Assembly: GCA_030734395.1 (NCBI GenBank)
Contig: JAUZTG010000048.1
Location: 2,294,001-2,358,000 of the forward strand
Direction of reading: 5' to 3'
Source: Sarocladium kiliense
Taxonomy: Eukaryota > Ascomycota > Sordariomycetes > Hypocreales > Sarocladiaceae
DNA: 64,000 nt
Part shown: one piece after another, positions 43,817-55,535 of the stretch
Layout: each line of letters opens with the position of its first letter
How positions within the stretch are numbered: position 1 is the first letter of the stretch
Position numbers and translations under genes: made by a program
The notes under the pieces: generated by a model
Told to the model about the DNA's origin: nothing
What the model saw: only the letters and a program-made list of their open reading frames with translations
Databases searched by the model: none

Positions 43817-46800
43817 ATGCCGCTGGTCACAATGCGAGGCCGTTGCCAGCACTGCGTTGCGGCATCCTGGCGTGAAGGTGGTGTTGGTGTTCGTGGTGGT
43901 CGCGTCGGTGCCGGAGCCGTGCTGAGCCGTAGGCACTGGGGACAGCAGCAATTGCGCGCTGTGAGCACTGCGAAAAGCACTGCTGTTATCGGCTCCGGGA
44001 CGCCGCTGCGCCGTCCGGGTCACTGGAAGCCAGCGGCTAGAGCGATTGTTGCAGCCGCGGTCGCTAACTATAGCTCGGTGTCTTCGCCCGCTGCCGGTCC
44101 GACGTCGCCTTCCAGCGGTCATCGTAATCCGCTCCACCATCACTTCCCTCGTTCCTTATCATCCCATTCCTCTGTTGCCTCTTTCCTCCCCATCACCTCT
44201 TCGTCCTCTGCCTCCCCAGCTGCATGTCGATTCCCTCATTCTCCCCTTCGGCGTCACTTCTCCAGCACAGCCGCCACAATGGTCGCGACCAAGCTTGATG
44301 GCACTGCCATTGCCAAAGGCATCAGGGAGAGGCTCGGTACTGAGATTGCCGAGAAGCAGAAACTCAACCCGCGCTACAAGCCCTCACTCAAGATCTTGCA
44401 AGGTAAGTACTTTTGAGATCTTGGCCTCTTCTTCGACCGTAGCATTCGCTAACAGTTTCGCCCTTCTGCAGTTGGTGATCGCTCAGACTCATGTTCGTCC
44501 AACTCTTTTCCCTCGTTCCGTGCCCCGCCATAATTTTGCATCGCGGGGTCCATCCCACTCACCCCCACTGACCTTCGCTCTGCAGCCACCTATGTTCGCA
44601 TGAAGCTCAAGGCCGCTCAGGAGGTAAGCCAAACTTACGAGACCGCCATATTGAGCTTTAATTGACATCCATGAAGGCCAGTATCGAGTGTGAGCTTCTT
44701 CACTACCCGGAGTCCATCAGCGAGCCTGAGCTGCTTGATCAGCTCCGTCGCCTGAACAATGACCCCTCTGTCCATGGCATCCTTGTTCAGCTTCCTCTCC
44801 CTAAGCACATCTCGGAGTACACAGTCACATCTGCGGTGGCAGATGAGAAAGATGTCGATGGCTTTGGTGCGAAGAACATTGGAGAGCTTGCCAAGAAGGG
44901 CGGCAACCCTCTCTTTACCCCTTGCACTCCTAAGGGCGTCATGGTTCTGCTGCAGGAGACCGGCATCAGCCTCGCTGGCAAGACTGCCGTCGTTATCGGC
45001 CGCAGTGACATCGTTGGAAGCCCTGTCAGCTACCTGCTGCGCAACGCTGACGCCACCGTCACGGTCTGTCATTCCAAGACCGCCGGCCTTGAGAACCACG
45101 TCAAGAACGCCGACGTCGTTGTTGCCGCCATTGGCGTTCCTGGGTTCGTCAAGGGTGAGTGGATCAAGGAGGGTGCCGTTGTCATTGATGTAGGCACCAA
45201 TTTCATCCCGGATGCGACAAAGAAGTCAGGACACCGCCTTGTAGGCGACGTCGACTACGAGTCTGCTTCCCAAGTGGCTTCCTTTATCACCCCTGTTCCT
45301 GGCGGCGTTGGCCCCATGACTGTGGCTATGCTTCTGCAGAATGTTGTCGATGCCACGACCCTTTACTTCGAATCACAGAAGCTGAGGAAGACCATTCCTC
45401 TTCCTCTCAAGCTGGAGTCACCCGTCCCTTCCGATATCGCCATTTCTAGAGGCCAGACCCCGAAGGAGATCACCAGGATCGCTGCTGAAGTTGGCATCGC
45501 TTCACACGAGCTCGAGCCTTACGGGGCCTACAAGGCCAAGGTCGACCTCAGCCTGCTCCAGCGCCTGGAGCACCGCAGGAACGGCCGCTACGTTGTCGTC
45601 ACTGGTATTACTCCCACTCCTCTCGGTGAGGGCAAATCTACTACTACCATGGGTCTCGCCCAAGCACTTGGAGCCCATGTTGGCCGCCTCACGTTCGCCA
45701 ATGTTCGTCAACCGAGCCAAGGTCCCACCTTCGGTATCAAGGGTGGTGCCGCTGGTGGTGGCTACAGTCAAGTCATCCCAATGGACGAGTTCAACCTGCA
45801 CCTCACTGGTGATATTCACGCCATCACAGCTGCGAACAACTTGCTGGCTGCTGCCATCGAAACTAGGATTTTCCATGAGAACACACAGAAGGATGGCGCT
45901 CTCTACAAGCGCCTGGTTCCCGTCAAGAACGGCGAACGGAAGTTCCAGCCCATTATGTTCCGCCGTTTGAAGAAGCTGGGCATCGAGAAGACTGACCCTA
46001 ACGAGCTTACCGAGGAAGAGATCCGTCGTTTCGCTCGCCTGGACATTGATCCCGAGACCATCACCTGGAGGCGCGTTCTTGATGTTAACGATCGTCATCT
46101 CCGCGGCGTTACAGTTGGCACGGCGCCTACTGAGAGAGGCCAGACCCGTGACACCGGCTTTGATATCTCGGTAGCCAGTGAGTGCATGGCCATCCTGGCG
46201 CTGAGCACCAGTCTGGGTGATATGAGGGAGCGCCTAGGCCGTATGGTCGTGGCTACTTCCCGAAGCGGCGACCCAGTCACTTGTGACGACATTGGCGCTG
46301 GTGGAGCTCTTACTGCCCTCATGAGGGATGCTATCAAGCCCAACCTCATGCAGACCCTCGAGGGTACTCCCGTTTTTGTCCACGCTGGCCCATTCGCGAA
46401 TATCAGTATTGGACAGAGCTCGATTCTGGCTGACAAGCTGGCTCTCAAGCTTGCTGGTACCGAGGCGGACGAGGATCACAGCGAGAAGGCCGGCTTCGTT
46501 GTCACCGAGGCTGGCTTCGACTTCACGATGGGTGGCGAGCGCTTCTTCAACATCAAGTGCCGCACCTCGGGACTCGTGCCTGATGTTGTCGTTGTTGTTG
46601 CTACTATCCGTGCTCTGAAGGTCCACGGTGGAGGCCCCCCGATCGCCCCTGGCGCTGCCCTAAGCCCTGTTTATAAGGAGGAGAACGTGGAGATTCTCCG
46701 GTCTGGCTGCGTCAATCTGAAGAAGCACATCGCCAACGCCAAGTCTTTCGGTGTCCCTGTCGTTGTGGCCATCAACAAGTTTGCCACTGACACTGACGCT

Positions 46801-47366
46801 GAGATTGCTGTTGTTCGCGAGGAGGCTATTGCCGCTGGTGCTGAGGATGCCATCCTGGCCAACCATTGGGCTGAGGGTGGCAAGGGCGCCATTGACCTCG
46901 CGCATGGTGTTATTGCTGCAAGTGAGAAGCCCAAGGACTTCAAGCTCACCTACGACCTCGAAGGCAGCGTGCAGGAACGCATCGAGGCCATTGGCCAGAA
47001 GATGTATGGCGCCGAGAAGGTTGAGTTCAGCGAACTTGCGCAGAAGAAGGTCGACACATACACCAGGCAGGGCTATGGCAATCTGCCTATCTGCATCGCA
47101 AAAACGCAGTACTCCTTGTCTCACGACCCTGACCTGAAGGGTGCGCCTACTGGCTTCACGGTGCCAATTCGTGACGTCCGTATGGCCGCTGGCGCAGGAT
47201 ACCTGTAAGTGAAGTTTCTCACCTCATCCTAACTTGACTGCTAATATGCTGTCTCAGGTACGCTCTCGCTGCGGACATTCAGACCATTCCTGGTCTGCCT
47301 ACTGCTCCTGGATATCTCAATGTGGATGTTGATCCCGAGACTGGCGAGATCGACGGCCTCTTTTAG
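43817..47366 (+). CDS. ADE3: Trifunctional C1-tetrahydrofolate synthase, probably with alternative mitochondrial start
   Basis: Seen: from the internal ATG at 44279, exons to 44402, then 44472-44492, 44586-44623, 44677-47204 and 47258-47366 give 939 aa, the full cytosolic length. The N-terminal third is the methylene-THF dehydrogenase/cyclohydrolase (YVRMKLKA with the catalytic Lys, PVSYLL, TPVPGGVGPMT). The rest is formyl-THF synthetase with its ATP loop TPTPLGEGKSTT and the FAN/QGPTFGIKGGAAGGGY region. Known: it interconverts one-carbon folates using NADP and ATP for purine and methionine synthesis. The frame stays open upstream to ATGs at 43817 and 43832. The extra 154 residues are Arg/Ser/Ala-rich and end LRRHFSSTAAT, like a mitochondrial presequence. 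Both products may be made from this one gene. An upstream intron cannot be excluded. Confidence 0.93.
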
Positions 47367-47692
47367 AGAGATGGTATTAGTGTTCATGGGGTAGAAAAGG
47401 AAAGGACTATTGTGGGATATGTTCGGTTTAGAGAGGAAACCTTGGAACTCAACGTGGACATAAATGACTCTGATATAGCAACGGAATGTGCGGACACATT
47501 GCATGGTGGGCGTTTCAACACAGCGGGAAATTTTGTTCTTTTATGTTCGACCTTCCAGGGGGTCGAATGACTATATACCAGGTCGGCCGCATTTGTCTCT
47601 AGGGAAAAAGTGACGAGGCAAAAGGAGACCAACACGCAGACAAATGTTCATGATACAGTGAAGAAATTTCAATGGCAAAGTGAAGGTCAGAT
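47367..47692. other. Convergent 3' regions of C1-THF synthase and pectate lyase genes
   Basis: 326 bp, 3' UTRs only. Confidence 0.6.
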
Positions 47693-48619
47693 TCAGCAGC
47701 TCTCAGTCTGACCGGTGGCGATACAGAACTCGCCGTCAGGGCCAGAACCGATCTTGGATGGCTCACTGCCGTCATCGTTGCCCTCATACCGATCGCAGAA
47801 CTTGCCCTCACGCTGGCACGAGTTGTTGATTGTGCAAGTATCACCGTAGTTGGTGTTAATGCCGCAAAGGACGCCTCCGTCCACGGCGACGACGTTGGTG
47901 AGTGTCTACGAACTGTCAGAGACGGCCTTTGACTGCGCTCAAAAAGGAGAGGGCCCATAAGGGTACTCACGATCCTGCGAGGGCCGCCATTGGGTTGGCA
48001 ATTCCCACAGCTACGGACGACCTTGCCGTAGTCCTCCGCATAGAAGTCTGTGATTTCGACGTTGGAGCCGCCGTTGAGCTGGACGATCTTGTCGCTGGCG
48101 TGGAAGGCGCCACCGCCGTTGATGTAACCGGTACCAGTGTCCTCCTGTGAAGATGTTCAGTAGATGATCAAGCTATAAACTACCTAGGAGACAGGAAACG
48201 GACGATGGTGATGGCATCCTCGCAGACATCGCTGTGCCAGACGTTGTTGAGTGTGCAAGTGCCGAGGCAGTGGACGCCCTCGGCCTGGTTGGGTCCGATG
48301 ATGACGTTGGAGAGCGTTCCACCTTCTTCGACGATGAACATGGCATCGTCCCGACCGGTTTCAGTCTGGTCTTGACAAACGCGAGCTGTAAGAAGAGAAC
48401 GAGGTCAGTTTCACATGCAAGCTCAATGGCAACGAGAATGGACAGCCTTTGCTTACAAGAGCGATCGTAGAACTTCATCTCGCCATCGAAGGACCCGCTG
48501 ACGACAATTGCTGCATCGGAGAGCTCTGTGCCAGTGGCTGGGGGGATAGAGGTCGTGACCGACTGGGCGGTGGCAAGGCCGAAGCCAATGATGGAGGAGA
48601 GCACTGCTGAGGACTTCAT
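47693..48619 (-). CDS. Secreted pectate lyase, polysaccharide lyase family 3
   Basis: Seen: exons 48619-48457, 48385-48204, 48144-47971 and 47905-47693 give 243 aa, the normal PL3 length. Residues 1-19 (MKSSAVLSSIIGFGLATAQ) are a signal peptide. The beta-helix part has FDGEMKFYDRS, FIVEEGGTLSNVIIGPNQAEGVHC, WHSDVCEDAITI, GGGAFHASDKIVQLNGG, VEITDFYAEDYGKVVRSCGNC and AGINTNYGD-like CGINTNYGDTCTI, all family landmarks with paired Cys residues. Known: PL3 enzymes cleave polygalacturonate by calcium-dependent beta-elimination outside the cell, softening plant walls. A TATATA box lies 92 bp upstream, and a Zn2Cys6 gene is divergent 1.7 kb away. Confidence 0.95.
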
Positions 48620-50354
48620 GATGTCTGTTACGGAACTGAATATCGACGTCGACGGAGATGAGCTGGCCAAGAGGAACCAAGAAGGCCCAAGACGGGCCAT
48701 CGCCCGGACCTATATACTCTCTATTCAAGGCCCCAGAATAAAGCTTGTCGCTTCTAATTCCCGTTGAAGAAAGAGGCAAGAGGAGTCATGATCTCAATCC
48801 CTGGCAAGAGAACGAAAGGTGTTTGGACGCAATTGTGCGTCCGCATTCCTCCGATTCGTGGACTTACTGAGTCCCCATGAATACCCGCCCGGTAAATGGG
48901 CTTAGGCGAGTCCATGTGCCGCTGATCAGTGTGGGGAGCATGGTGTTCAATTTATATGAACCCGACGATCAATGGGGTGAGGTTGCATGAAACGGCGGGT
49001 GTATCCTTTTTTGCGGGGATGGAAAATTGCAGGTTGGTGATGTCAAGGAGGCATGATGGGATGGAAGGGGAGAAGCCCTAATAGGTGGGATCAAAGTCTT
49101 CCGTGACGATCGTTTTGGGGATCGCACGGGGATTTGGAGATCCTTGAGGTTATACTTTGATGGAAGACTCGGATCATCGTCCAAGACTGCAGGACAGTAC
49201 GGGTTGGTCTTCGTGTCAAGGTACCACTACGTCGATCTCTCTCCATTGGTCCGTAGGGCGGAATCTCAAATTCTACTGGCGCGAAGACTTGCTGGTCGTG
49301 AAGGCAGCATGGACTATGTGAATGCTATGAATATACTTTCTTTGTCATTCCATTGTTGCGCATGCATAGTCACGGTTCCTCAAGGACGTCGTGAGGCAGA
49401 GCATCCCCGTCAGAGCCCTTGTACCGTGTTTCTTATCAAGACTTCAATTGAGAAAGCTGCTTCCGCAGTTTCCTTGACTCATATTTGTTAATCTTTTGCC
49501 GTGACTAGGATGTTGCATCTCCTCTGCTGGTAGTCTCTGCGCTGCAGCTATGGGCACGACAACTTCTAGAAACCTAAGTTGACCTACATGAGCTTGCTGT
49601 ATTCTGGAGCACTTCGCATAGCAACGTGACATTCGCTCTTGTCTGCGTCATCCGCCCCGTACACAATGAACACAGTTGGGATACATGGCTTCATCGATTA
49701 GCAAAATTCTCGGAACGCTGTCTCTTCACGGCCGAGGGGATTGTGCTTTGGCGAATTAGGAGACTTGAACTGGAGTGCATCTCAACTTCCTTGACATGCC
49801 CAACACGCCTAGCCCAACATGCTCCCAGTCGTTGCGTTCAGTCACTTCGGACACCAACTCCCTCTTGAATATCGGCACTCGCGGTGTAGCGCTTCGTCGG
49901 GGAAAGATTTCAGCAGTCTGAGCAGCCTTCAAATATCTTGCTTTCCACCTCATGGGAGACTCACATCGCAAACATGAAGCCATTGGCTCGACTTGTACGG
50001 AGGACCCGCGAAGCATCATGTTGAAGTTGGGCTACCGACTCTGGTGAGTAGCCTATGACATTTGAAGCACAGCATAGTTCTGCAACGCCCGTCAGCATTA
50101 CGTCCAGCTCCATCAGACGCGTGCTCTACCCTTACAGTGTGTACTTCTTTCTTCCCTGGAGGAACGAGCGATCAAGCCAATCAGTTGTGGCCTACCTTAG
50201 GTCGAACCGAGTCGGCTGTTGAAGGTAGCGCCCCACCACTCAGCCTGTCAACGCGGCCTCCTCCGGTTGTGGCGGGACTCGCGTGCAATAAAAGAGGCGG
50301 CGCCCAGTTCGCTTCTCGCTTGATCACAGTACTCAACCTTCATGATCCCACGCA
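48620..50354. other. 1.7 kb divergent region between pectate lyase and Zn2Cys6 genes
   Basis: Contains the TATA box of the pectate lyase. ORFs of up to 115 codons on both strands have no family resemblance. No repeat or RNA gene is seen. Confidence 0.5.
48711..48716 (-). promoter_or_regulatory. TATA box of the pectate lyase
   Basis: TATATA on the minus strand, about 92 bp before the ATG at 48619, in a GC-richer setting. Confidence 0.5.
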
Positions 50355-51915
50355 ATGGTGCGGGCAGTCGGCCATCTAGACAAACGGAAGCATGCCTTCT
50401 GCTGTCAGGCTTGTGTTCGGAGACGGATCAAGGTAAGTTCAGATTCAGATGAAAGCTATAATCGTCCAATGAAGGAAGCATGGTGGCTAACGCAAGATCC
50501 ATGATCCAGTGTGACGGAGAGATCCCATGCAGCACCTGTGTCCGCTTGAAGAAGGCCTGTATGCCACAGCAGCCGAGGAATGCACAGGATGTCAAATTCG
50601 TGACCTTCGTGGCGGCTCCTGATTCAGGGATCCTGAGACACAGCGACATTCCCTCTCCAATACAATCCCCGCCCAATGTCCACTTCAAGGACCATTTTAT
50701 CACCTTTCTGATCAATTGTCGATTTACGGAACAATTCAGCGTCTTAGCACCTGATATTCTACCCTTGATTGAGTCATCAGGTCCCTTGCTGGACATTGCA
50801 TTAGCCATTGGCGCTCTTGAGGTCAGCAGGAAAAGCTCCGTCCGAAGTCTATCACAGCAGAATGACCCAGGTCGGACCGCCCTATTACTTTACGGAAGGT
50901 CAATACGAGCTTTCGGCAGTGCAATTGCGGTTCCTGGCTTTCAGCCCGGCGAGGAAGCTCTGTGGACTACCTTCTTCCTGGGGTTGTTCGAGGTAAGCTC
51001 CACGTCCTGTCAGAGTTGATCACTGCTGTCCGTAAGCAAATCTAATCGTAAACTGTGGTGCAGCTCAGGTCCAAAGCATCATCTACTGAGTCATGGTCTA
51101 TGCATATGATTCAAGGCATGGGCCAGGTGGTGCAGTACATACCATCAGTGGCGACGCTAACACAGCTAAGCAAGGAGCTGCTGGAGGTATATCGCTGCCT
51201 TGAGATTCTCAGGGCAATATTGTATGGTACAGATAGTCCTCTGGAGGTACAGAGCATATTGGAGAAAACAGGCTCCTCCCAACGTCTAGCACTGAGTTTG
51301 TCCCAGGACCTTATGATCGAGGCATCGCGTCTCAGCCATCAGTGAGGACCTAGCCCCGATCTACCTGACTATGAAAGCCGGATCACTGATATCTTGAAAC
51401 CCAGAATGTTCGAAGAGGTACAGTCGCCAACAACAAACAGCCGTCAAAATGAGGTTGCCGCTTCATGGGCTCTCAAAGGCGTCACTTTCCTCCAGAAGCT
51501 TAAGGCGGTGTTGTCACAGATCGGCAAGTCATCACAACCCTTCGATCCGTTCGACGGACTCGCAATGGCCAATTGCTGCGCTATAGCTCTTTACCACTGC
51601 CGCAACTTCAGTTATTTTCCCTGCTTCACCGACTTGAAAACACCAACGCTCACAGAGGATGAAAGTTCAAGTCTTATTACAACCATTCTCGACGAAACCG
51701 AAAGAATCTTAGAAAAGTCAATGGTGCCTGGGATACTTCTCCTTTTCCCTCTTCGGGTTGCTGGGGTTAGTGCCAGGATGACCTCTCACAAAGCCAGGAT
51801 CGGGAAAGCGCTCAGGAGCGTTTACACTCGAGGATTTGCTGTGTCGGAATGGGTTCTCACGGATCTTCAGGAGGTCTGGGATTGGCAAGAGAATCTTAGC
51901 GTTGTAACTACGTAA
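50355..51915 (+). CDS. Zn2Cys6 transcription factor
   Basis: Seen: exons 50355-50432, 50510-50992, 51064-51341 and 51405-51915 give 449 aa. The zinc cluster CQACVRRRIKCDGEIPCSTCVRLKKAC (residues about 19-45, CX2CX6CX5CX2CX6C) starts near the N-terminus and is split by the first intron after the third basic stretch. The remainder has the helical pattern of the fungal-specific regulatory domain (LLDIALAIGALEVSRK, LLYGRSIRAFGSAI, FFLGLFE). Known: such short Zn2Cys6 proteins are often pathway-specific regulators. The third intron (63 nt, GTGAGG...CTGAT...CAG) removes an in-frame TGA; without splicing the protein ends after exon 3. Its neighbours are a pectate lyase and a secreted protein, which it might control (inference). 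Confidence 0.82.
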
Positions 51916-52047
51916 TGAAACTATCTTTCAGAAAACTTCTATTGGGCCTGGCTCGAATTCCTGCGGATCTCAGCCGTTTGAGCCAGGGTAATAGCTTCCA
52001 CCCCCGCGTTGACGGGGATCTGCTTCCTCTCCCTTGCCAGACACGGC

Positions 52048-52787
52048 TTAGGCTTTGACGTTGTAGAAGCGAGTCGTAGCCCTGGTTCTCAAGTCGGGTG
52101 CAAAGTAATCGTAACCGACCAGCTTGTTGCAGTTGTCGACGTAAGCGGTAACAGGAATAACTCCCTGATACATAATGCTCCACTAAGCATTTATGCTATT
52201 GTCAGTTCCCATAACTTCTTCTACAGGATCGCTGCCGCAGAGAAAAGACACTTACAGAGGCGACAAGGCCAACAAGATCTCGGTCGACCAGTCCGGTAAA
52301 GACAGCGCCAGACTTGATGAGAAGGTCCTTTTGAAAGATCGGGAAATTCGAATTGACGTATCCTCTCCAAACCTGAGGCTTTCCATTCGATGGGTAAGTT
52401 GTCAGGGTATTGTCAACTAGCCCATCCTTGGTTACGTTCTTGTAATCGAAGACGGAGGAGGAGGGTCCATCATCGTTGCCCTGGTCGACCTTGACGAAAC
52501 TTTTCGAGCCGGAGTTGGTGATGTAGCCTTGCGTAATGTGCGACAAATTGACATTCCTAAAAATAGTCAGCTAAATGCAATGGGAATGCCGTTTTCACGA
52601 CTATAGAAGCTCACCATTTGTGCTGAATGAAGCTGGCTGTAAAGTCATGCTTGATCATGGGCGGTTCAGGCTGCTTGAAATCGGAGGTGAACTCGATCTC
52701 TGAAGACAGGAAGGGAGCGCAGTCGGATTGCTTGGCGGCCGCCGCCACCAGAGCGAGAGCAGTGCTCAGAAAGATAGAGAGATGCAT
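52048..52787 (-). CDS. Small secreted protein of unknown family
   Basis: Seen: exons 52787-52615, 52556-52256 and 52182-52048 give 202 aa in frame. Residues 1-18 (MHLSIFLSTALALVAAAA) are a signal peptide. The mature protein has only two Cys (near residues 24 and 173), which could form one disulphide. It shows short beta-like runs (HITQGYITNSGSKSFVKVD, VWRGYVNSNFP, WSIMYQGVIPVTAYVDNC) and ends ATTRFYNVKA. I do not recognise the family, and no catalytic motif is evident. It is convergent with the Zn2Cys6 gene (132 bp between stops) and has a TATA box about 122 bp upstream. It could be an apoplastic effector, a wall protein or an enzyme of a new type; no function is proposed. Confidence 0.8.
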
Positions 52788-53835
52788 TGCGGACGCGAGG
52801 TCGAAGATTTGAGCTGGATAGATGTGATTGTAAGTGTGAGTATGAGTATAGCGCGATGGAAATCGTTATTCAGTGAATTCTTTCCAAGGCAGACGAGGAC
52901 ATGATAGTCCTTTTATAGAACCCAATCCCAGGTAGTCCCTGTAAAGCCTTCGATTAGACACATGATACTGAGTCGTCACTGACGTGGCCCATCTAGAAAA
53001 TTGGTCAGCCTTTTCCACCTGTGAGGGTAGTGAGAAACATCGAGAACGAAGTACACTCATCGTGAAGATCAGTGGACACGCTCAAATCTTTCCCAATTAG
53101 GCAATCTTCGAACCGCATCCTAGTGGTGACGGTCCACAGCCGGCCCACTAGGCATGTTACCGAGGAACCGCCCATGAACTGCTTATAGGCTGTCAAATCT
53201 AGGTAGTGGATCTTTCATAATGGAAGGACGGGCTCTAGGCCTGGATTAATGGACAGGGGCCATGCCATAGAGAGCTTGCAACGGTGCTGAAGCTGACGCA
53301 CACTCGTAATGCGACGACGTCGTACCCTCGGTGGCGCAGCGGGAAATGAAGACGCCACGCTGGGTCTTGAAGTCATTGATTCCTTGCCGGATCATGATCT
53401 ATGTTCCGTAACTGGTAACATTCGAACCGCAAAGGGTTTTAGTCGAAATTGACTCGGACTATGGGCGGGCGGTTGTATCGCGTCTTCACCGTCTACGCAG
53501 TTGTGGTCAGAATCCTCCTTGTTCGGCAAATCAAGTGGCATACCCGGAACATGAGGGACTCCAAAATGGAAGCTGTCGGCCAGCGTCAGTATAGTCAACG
53601 TCGAATGGCTACTGCCATGGCGTCCACATAGAAATAACATTACGGGTGTAGGAAGTTCGCCTTCTATGACATGGGCACAGTTGCGAGGTTGCAGGCGAGT
53701 TCAGTTCGTGATCGCGTGGATCAGGTCACGGCATATCGTCGCGAAGGAGGTGAATACATAAGGAAATTGTATTAAACGATTGTGTCTTGGAATCTGGAAA
53801 GCTATGTAATTGAGTATTGAGTCGTCGGTCGAGAT
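52788..53835. other. Intergenic between the two small secreted protein genes
   Basis: About 1.0 kb with the TATA box of the 202-aa secreted protein gene and the 3' UTR of the Ser/Gly-rich one. No gene is supported. Confidence 0.5.
52909..52918 (-). promoter_or_regulatory. TATA box of the 202-aa secreted protein gene
   Basis: CTATAAAAGG on the minus strand, about 122 bp before the ATG at 52787. Confidence 0.55.
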
Positions 53836-54412
53836 TTAAGAGCACTCCCTGGCCAGCTTGCCGAGAACGGCGTTGAGGTCGTCACGCTCATTCTTCTCAA
53901 GCTTGATCTTGCAGGACTTGCCGTTGCGGTTGGGCTTGACGGTGTAGGTAGCGCTGCCGTCGGCGTTGTTGGTGAAGTCGTAGGTGTAACCGGTGTCCTC
54001 GCTCTTGGTGCCGCCAGAGCCAGATGCCTTGTCCTTGTCAGGGACTGCGTCGCCCTTGCTACCGCTGCCACTGCTGCTAGATCCCTTGCCGTCACCGCCC
54101 GAGCCCGAGCTGTCGCTGCCTGAACCCTTTCCAGAGCTGCCGGTGCTGCCGCTGCCGCTGCCGCTGCTACCACCACGGCCACGGCAGTTGGGGTTGCCGC
54201 CACCGATGAAGCTGCTGACGATGCAGGCACCGGTATCGAAGATGTCGCTGGCGAATGTAGGCTTGCCATCGCTGGAGAAGAATTGACGGGCGGAGAGCTG
54301 GTACTGTGTTAGTTGCTAGGTGCTAGCTGCTGGGTCATGGAAGAAGGCTTACGGTAGGGAAGGCAAAGCCAGTGCCAGCGAGGGCGAGGGTGACAGCGTA
54401 TGAGACCTTCAT
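53836..54412 (-). CDS. Secreted Ser/Gly-rich protein with four Cys, unknown family
   Basis: Seen: exon 54412-54353 encodes MKVSYAVTLALAGTGFAFPT, a signal peptide. The second exon ends at 53836 and starts at 54303 or 54297; both acceptors (CACAG and TACCAG) keep the frame, giving 175 or 173 aa. After FFSSDGKPTFASDIFDTGAC comes a Ser/Gly low-complexity stretch of about 50 residues. A charged linker and a compact C-terminal part (DFTNNADGSATYTVKP, CKIKLEKNERDDLNAVLGKL, CS end) follow. Four Cys residues could pair. The low-complexity middle may be a flexible or O-glycosylated linker (inference). No homologous family is recognised. A TATATAAGG box lies about 125 bp upstream. It may be a wall or effector-like protein. 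Confidence 0.8.
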
Positions 54413-55535
54413 GTTTGCGGTGTTGAGAGTTGTACTTGTGAGATTGGAGAGAGTTGTGTTGGAAAGATGCTTGTGATGGGAGGAGCTTGATGAGTGTGAG
54501 GGAAATCCTCTGTTGGTGCTGTTATCCTACCAGCCTTATATAGACGGGAAGCTTGGTGCCTTTTCTGAGGATCTTGACCATAGTCTGAATAGTCACATTC
54601 CAGGATATGTCAATCAGGCTCGACACCCAGGACTAGACTGCTTAGAGGAATGAGCTCTGGAGCATCCTGAGATGAGGGTAAACGTTGTCCCGCCAAGGTC
54701 TTCCACTCCTGCCTCCCGCCTACCGCAAACCAGATATCAGATCGTCACCACAGGTACCAAACCAAGGCCCCAACCTTCGGCACCTATTTCCAAGTGCCGG
54801 ATGGCCTTTCAAGTCTCCTTCAACCCTGCATACCAAAACTCGTACCTGAGGCCTGTGACGATTGCCTGTTCGGGCAACTCAGCCGGGTCCCCGCAATCCG
54901 GCACTGCTCGCGCCCCCCGCCGGGACCCGGTCTTGGCGTGGTGCCTGTCTCGGCAAGCAATGAAGGTTTCTCTGCCATACACAACCCTACATATTTTAAG
55001 GTACTGTCGCCAGGGCAGCGACTGGAATGTCTCCTCTAGAAGCTATGCAGAAGTACCGGGTCTCCGCATCTATCTCCGGAGACGAGGGACATGCCGAACT
55101 CCTCGACATGAAAGTTCACCCGACGCATGATCTGGGTATTGAGATGAACTCACGGTCAAATTGACTTATGATGTCTCTCGAAACGAGAGTCAAAGCTATT
55201 CCAGTCTCGCAATATGACTTTTGAGTGCGCTTTGCGTGGTGCAGAAAATTGCCTTGGCCCTCGAGGCATCTGACAGCCTGCAGATTCCTACGGCCTTGAA
55301 TAATTGGGGGTTGTCCGTTGTCTGATCGACCGTTGATCTTCTCGAATCAGGCCATATCGGAGACCTTTCTCCTGCCTATCCTCCCTTGACGCAGACCCCC
55401 CTTTACAGTGACTTTTCATCGGACCATACTCCGCAACCTTTCTCAGCAGTCAATCATATGCCAACGTGGTGAAAGTCAGTCAGCCGTAGGTTGCTGACTC
55501 CGATGTTCGCTATCAATAGGAGTGCTCAAAAGTAT
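54413..55535. other. Intergenic upstream of the Ser/Gly-rich secreted protein gene
   Basis: 1.1 kb that includes its TATA box and the 3' end of the next Zn2Cys6 gene. A 152-codon plus ORF is Pro/Ser/Arg-rich and not called. Confidence 0.5.
54535..54543 (-). promoter_or_regulatory. TATA box of the Ser/Gly-rich secreted protein gene
   Basis: TATATAAGG on the minus strand, about 125 bp before the ATG at 54412. Confidence 0.55.

Noticed and set aside
51343..51345. Nonsense mutation in the Zn2Cys6 gene
   Set aside because: The TGA falls inside a plausible 63 nt intron that keeps the frame, so a pseudogene is not needed.
53300..53360. tRNA-like fragment (GGTGGCGCAGCGGG)
   Set aside because: No matching acceptor stem or T-loop could be built; no tRNA gene was found elsewhere in the window.
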